Shown here piece by piece: positions 60,966 through 64,000 of a stretch of DNA of 64,000 bases. This stretch comes from Stercorarius parasiticus (taxonomy: Eukaryota; Chordata; Aves; Charadriiformes; Stercorariidae), in the NCBI GenBank assembly GCA_013396915.1, contig VWZL01000556.1:1219394-1283393 (forward strand), in the 5' to 3' direction. The notes under the pieces were generated by a model that had not been told where the DNA came from, searched no databases, and saw nothing but the letters and a program-made list of their open reading frames with translations. The position numbers were made by a program, and so were the translations under genes. The stretch's first letter is position 1. Each line of letters begins with the position of its first letter.

Positions 60966-63530
60966 TGAAAAAAAAAATCTCAGGGGAAAAAAAAACCAAA
61001 CCATGCATCTTGTAAGCAGCATTATTTTTAGTTCCTGGGAACTCCATGTAAAAGGTGAACTACTACTGTTGCTTCTGATGCCTTTCTAAGTCAATGCAAG
61101 TTCCTAAAATGATACTCAACTGGCATTTAAAATTTGATCCAGGTTTCTAATCAGCAACATCTGGTATCTGGTGAATGAAGTAAATAGACAGCTCTTACTG
61201 ACTTGAGTGAACTTTGGAGTGGTTGTAAATTATGTGGGGTTTTTTCCTCCCTTTTTTTTTTTTCCTTATTGTAAGTAGGTACTGGGAACACCTTAAAGGG
61301 AGATCATGAATATACTTTTGGTTATTTTCATTTTCTATTATTATTATTTAACTGTGTGAAGTTTCTGATAATGAGAGAAACTAGTTTAGCTAGATGTAGT
61401 GAAGTGCATATGCCAGCTTCACTAGCTGGACAGCTGCGTTCTTTCTCTTCATAGCATGTTTGCATACTTATGGATGTACCGGTACACAGCATTATTGACT
61501 AAAGAAGATTTAACAATACGTGTAAAAACTTTTTATGTGCAATTCTTTATTATCTTAATAGAGATCCTTTAGACACTTTACTGTAATCAGTTATGCTAAA
61601 AGTGTAGTCATTTCAAAACACTGTCTGATAGTGAAACCAGCTATGTGAACCAGAGGTTATTTTCTGGGTTATGGTGTAGTCCCCCTTTTGGTGGAAGTTT
61701 AGCTTCTAGGAGAACACGCATACATGGATGCTATGGTGCGAGATAGAGCTAAATATGGAAAACTCCCATTCACATGAGTGCTATGGTTGGATAACTTCTT
61801 AAAGGCAGAAAACTAACTGTTTGAATTCATCCCTAGAGGTGTTTTCCCAAAGCTTTGTCTTTAAGGGATTTTGAAAGAAATGAATCTATTCTTTACAGCA
61901 ATATTAAAAGCGGTGTGCAACACTAACTTGGTCTCCTGTATTGCTGATGTCCTCCCTCTCAGAAGATAACTTTTGTTAGTTCATCCTAGTATTCATTAAG
62001 ACATTTGGTAATTCATTAATATCTGTTTACGTTCATACTTCCATGTACTGTCTGAGCTGTGATAAAACTTCAGGAATGTTTCACAGTGAAATAAATCTTC
62101 CCTGAGTGTCTTGGTCTTCTTCTATTCTAGAAGCAAGTATGTGAGGATTTGATTGTTCAGCTTGGAAAACTGGCTAGCGAATGCTTCTACTTTCTTCCAC
62201 TTTGCACTGTTGGCTTAATGTCCCTTGAAAAGCAGTGAAGGGGGTGATGGTGTATCATGTCCCAGGACTGAATCAAGACACTTCCAGGATAACACAGAAG
62301 CTGAAAATCACTTCCACGTCCTGCCTTTTATGCACAGACTTTGTTTCCTGTTCTTTTTGATATTACTTTGCTGTACCAGACCACTTGTAACCTTTTCCAT
62401 TTTGAGACTACCCTGTAGTTTCCTCAGATCAGGAGGGTCCTTTCTTCAGAATTACGTTAGACTATCCTGTTCTTGGGTAGCTATCTTTATATATGATGAA
62501 GTTATCTTTTTCCATACTCTTGTGAGAAATTCTGGTACATCATTGCAAATTATTTTCAATAGAGAGGATTTTATCTGTTACTGCTGGATTAAATTGCTAG
62601 TTCCCTTTATTTTAATAAATGGTGGAACCTGGTGTCTTCCACCAAGTAAGGAATTAGTGCCCCGTGTAAAACTTTCCTCTAGTTATTAACGTACTTGTGT
62701 TAACTCTGTACTGTGTTAAAATATTTCTCTGTATAACTTTGAAACAATGATCCACTCCATATGTTCTTTTGCGAAACTGTTTTGCTTACTCAGTGCTTGA
62801 ACTACTATGACATTGATGGTGATATTCAATGGACTCCATGTCTTTTGTCAGTCCATGCAGTTTGTTTCTATCTCTTCTAGGATACATTCAGACTTATGAA
62901 AAGTCCTTATTTGATATTCTGAAGATCATGGGAAAATCAAAGCATGAATGGTGATGATTCTTCAATTCTTTCTCATCTTAGACTCAGGAAAAGACCATCT
63001 GCAGTGGATGAGTGTCTGCCCTTCAAATGAAAATTCTACGTGATATGGGTGTTGCAAGCCTTAAGCTTGGAATGATTTTGTCCTGGTGCTTCTAGTGATG
63101 CACTATTATCTGTAGTCATTCCGATAAGTGGTGCAATTGAAGCTATTCATGGTGAAAGCTGTTGCAAATTATGATTAAAGCTGGAAGCTTCTGACCCTGC
63201 ATAATCTTTTTTAATAGTTGCATTTCTGAGTCCTTGGTTTTAATCATTCAACATCTGAATGTGCATTTAAAGCTGTACTGCATCCAGTTACTCAAGAGCA
63301 AGTTCTTTGCTTTTTTTAAATTCCCTTAAGGTGGCATGTATATAAAATATTACTCAATTTATATCAGACAATAATTCTCTTATCTCTGTATTTGTGGCAG
63401 ACAAATCCCCATATTTCTCCATCATGTTATTTGTGAGTACAGGATTGGTCTATGGGGGTCTCTGTGGTGCATTTGACATTCTGAAAGAAGCCTTCAATGT
63501 CAACGTTTCATTTTTCTCCAAGCTTCCACG

Positions 63531-63556
63531 ATTTGGAGGTCTCCAGACCTCCAAAT
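63531..63556. repeat. Perfect inverted repeat, 12-bp arms, 2-bp centre
   Basis: ATTTGGAGGTCT, then CC, then AGACCTCCAAAT, an exact reverse complement. It could extrude as a cruciform or be a dimeric protein site. Its GC content is well above the local background. Confidence 0.9.
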
Positions 63557-64000
63557 TTGTTAGGTGGGTTATCATGTACTCGTGTGTTGAAATCCATTTC
63601 CATTGAAATGTGGGTAGTCTGGTGGGTTTGATTTTAACACTGTTAGTGTTTGCTTCATGATTTTTCTGACTTAGGTGCAGAAGAACATGAGAGTCCATGC
63701 TAAATTTTGAGCACTGAAATAACGTAAGGACATGCTTACCTGACTTTATCAGATTATGTCTGGAAAGTTTTGCACATGAGGTTAATGAAGGATCTTTTCA
63801 GATTGGTTTGAACTAACCTCATATTTGGGCCTTGTTAGGCTGTGCAATCTGTTGGCCAGTGGTGGGAGAAAGACAAGACAAAGCTGGAAAAACCCAAAAC
63901 AAATCCATGTCTCTTCCCATCTGTAGTATCTATCGTAAGTTCCTCTTTTGCTTCTATTGGGCTCCTAAATCACTGCATGAGTTCTCTGAAGCTGCCAGAA

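Larger units (their letters stand above)
57056..64000. other. Unique AT-rich DNA, about 7 kb, with a possible terminal exon
   Basis: Holds the candidate terminal exon 57529-57651, poly-C runs with an N (60921-60965) and a perfect hairpin (63531-63556). The open stretches at 62225-62689 (TTG start) and 63394-63606 (GTG start) have no recognisable domain. No RNA gene or further retrotransposon was recognised. Confidence 0.45.

Noticed and set aside
62225..62689. 154-codon open frame on the + strand
   Set aside because: Starts at TTG, has a mixed hydrophobic composition typical of AT-rich chance frames, and shows no domain, splice context or poly(A) signal linked to it.

Overview
This window looks like ordinary non-coding DNA from a bird nuclear genome. 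It is AT-rich, has no dense gene arrangement, and carries at least eight fragments of CR1 LINEs (the dominant avian retrotransposon). The CR1 copies are recognised by reverse-transcriptase motifs and by 3' tails resembling repeats of ATTCTATG. It also holds four solitary long terminal repeats (LTRs) of endogenous retroviruses; two have exact 5-bp target-site duplications and a third has a 4-of-5 match. I recall the LTR family at 12203-15273 and 54683-55102 as common in non-galliform birds. That is memory, not a search result. No complete host gene is visible.

Layout. 1-1152: 3' part of a decayed CR1 (+), cut by the window edge. 1153-7668: mostly unannotatable unique DNA. 7669-8166: solo LTR (+) with TATA-like and poly(A)-like signals. 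8167-12202: unique DNA with one exon-like segment (10815-10898). 12203-15273: a composite in which a minus-strand LTR was later interrupted by a fairly young plus-strand CR1 (12383-14339) with two in-frame stops and an assembly gap. 15274-31319: unique DNA with an exon-like segment at 22637-22792. 31320-31850: a diverged relative of the large LTR (-). 31851-39053: unique DNA. 39054-44500: a cluster of CR1 fragments on both strands. 44501-54682: unique DNA with one short CR1 tail (52655-52870) and a recent 36-bp tandem duplication. 54683-55102: a second copy of the large LTR (+). 55103-64000: unique DNA with one CR1 (56772-57055), a possible terminal exon (57529-57651), a poly-C pair with a gap base and a perfect hairpin near the end.

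No operon, CRISPR array, RNA gene or new biological system could be supported. The best leads are a few splice-bounded open segments on the + strand, which would place the window in introns of a + strand gene if real, and the evidence that assembly gaps inside repeats are undersized, so the true locus is probably about 1 kb longer than shown. CR1 and LTR coordinates rest on my reading of motif similarity. Their inner boundaries are approximate unless a duplication fixes them.
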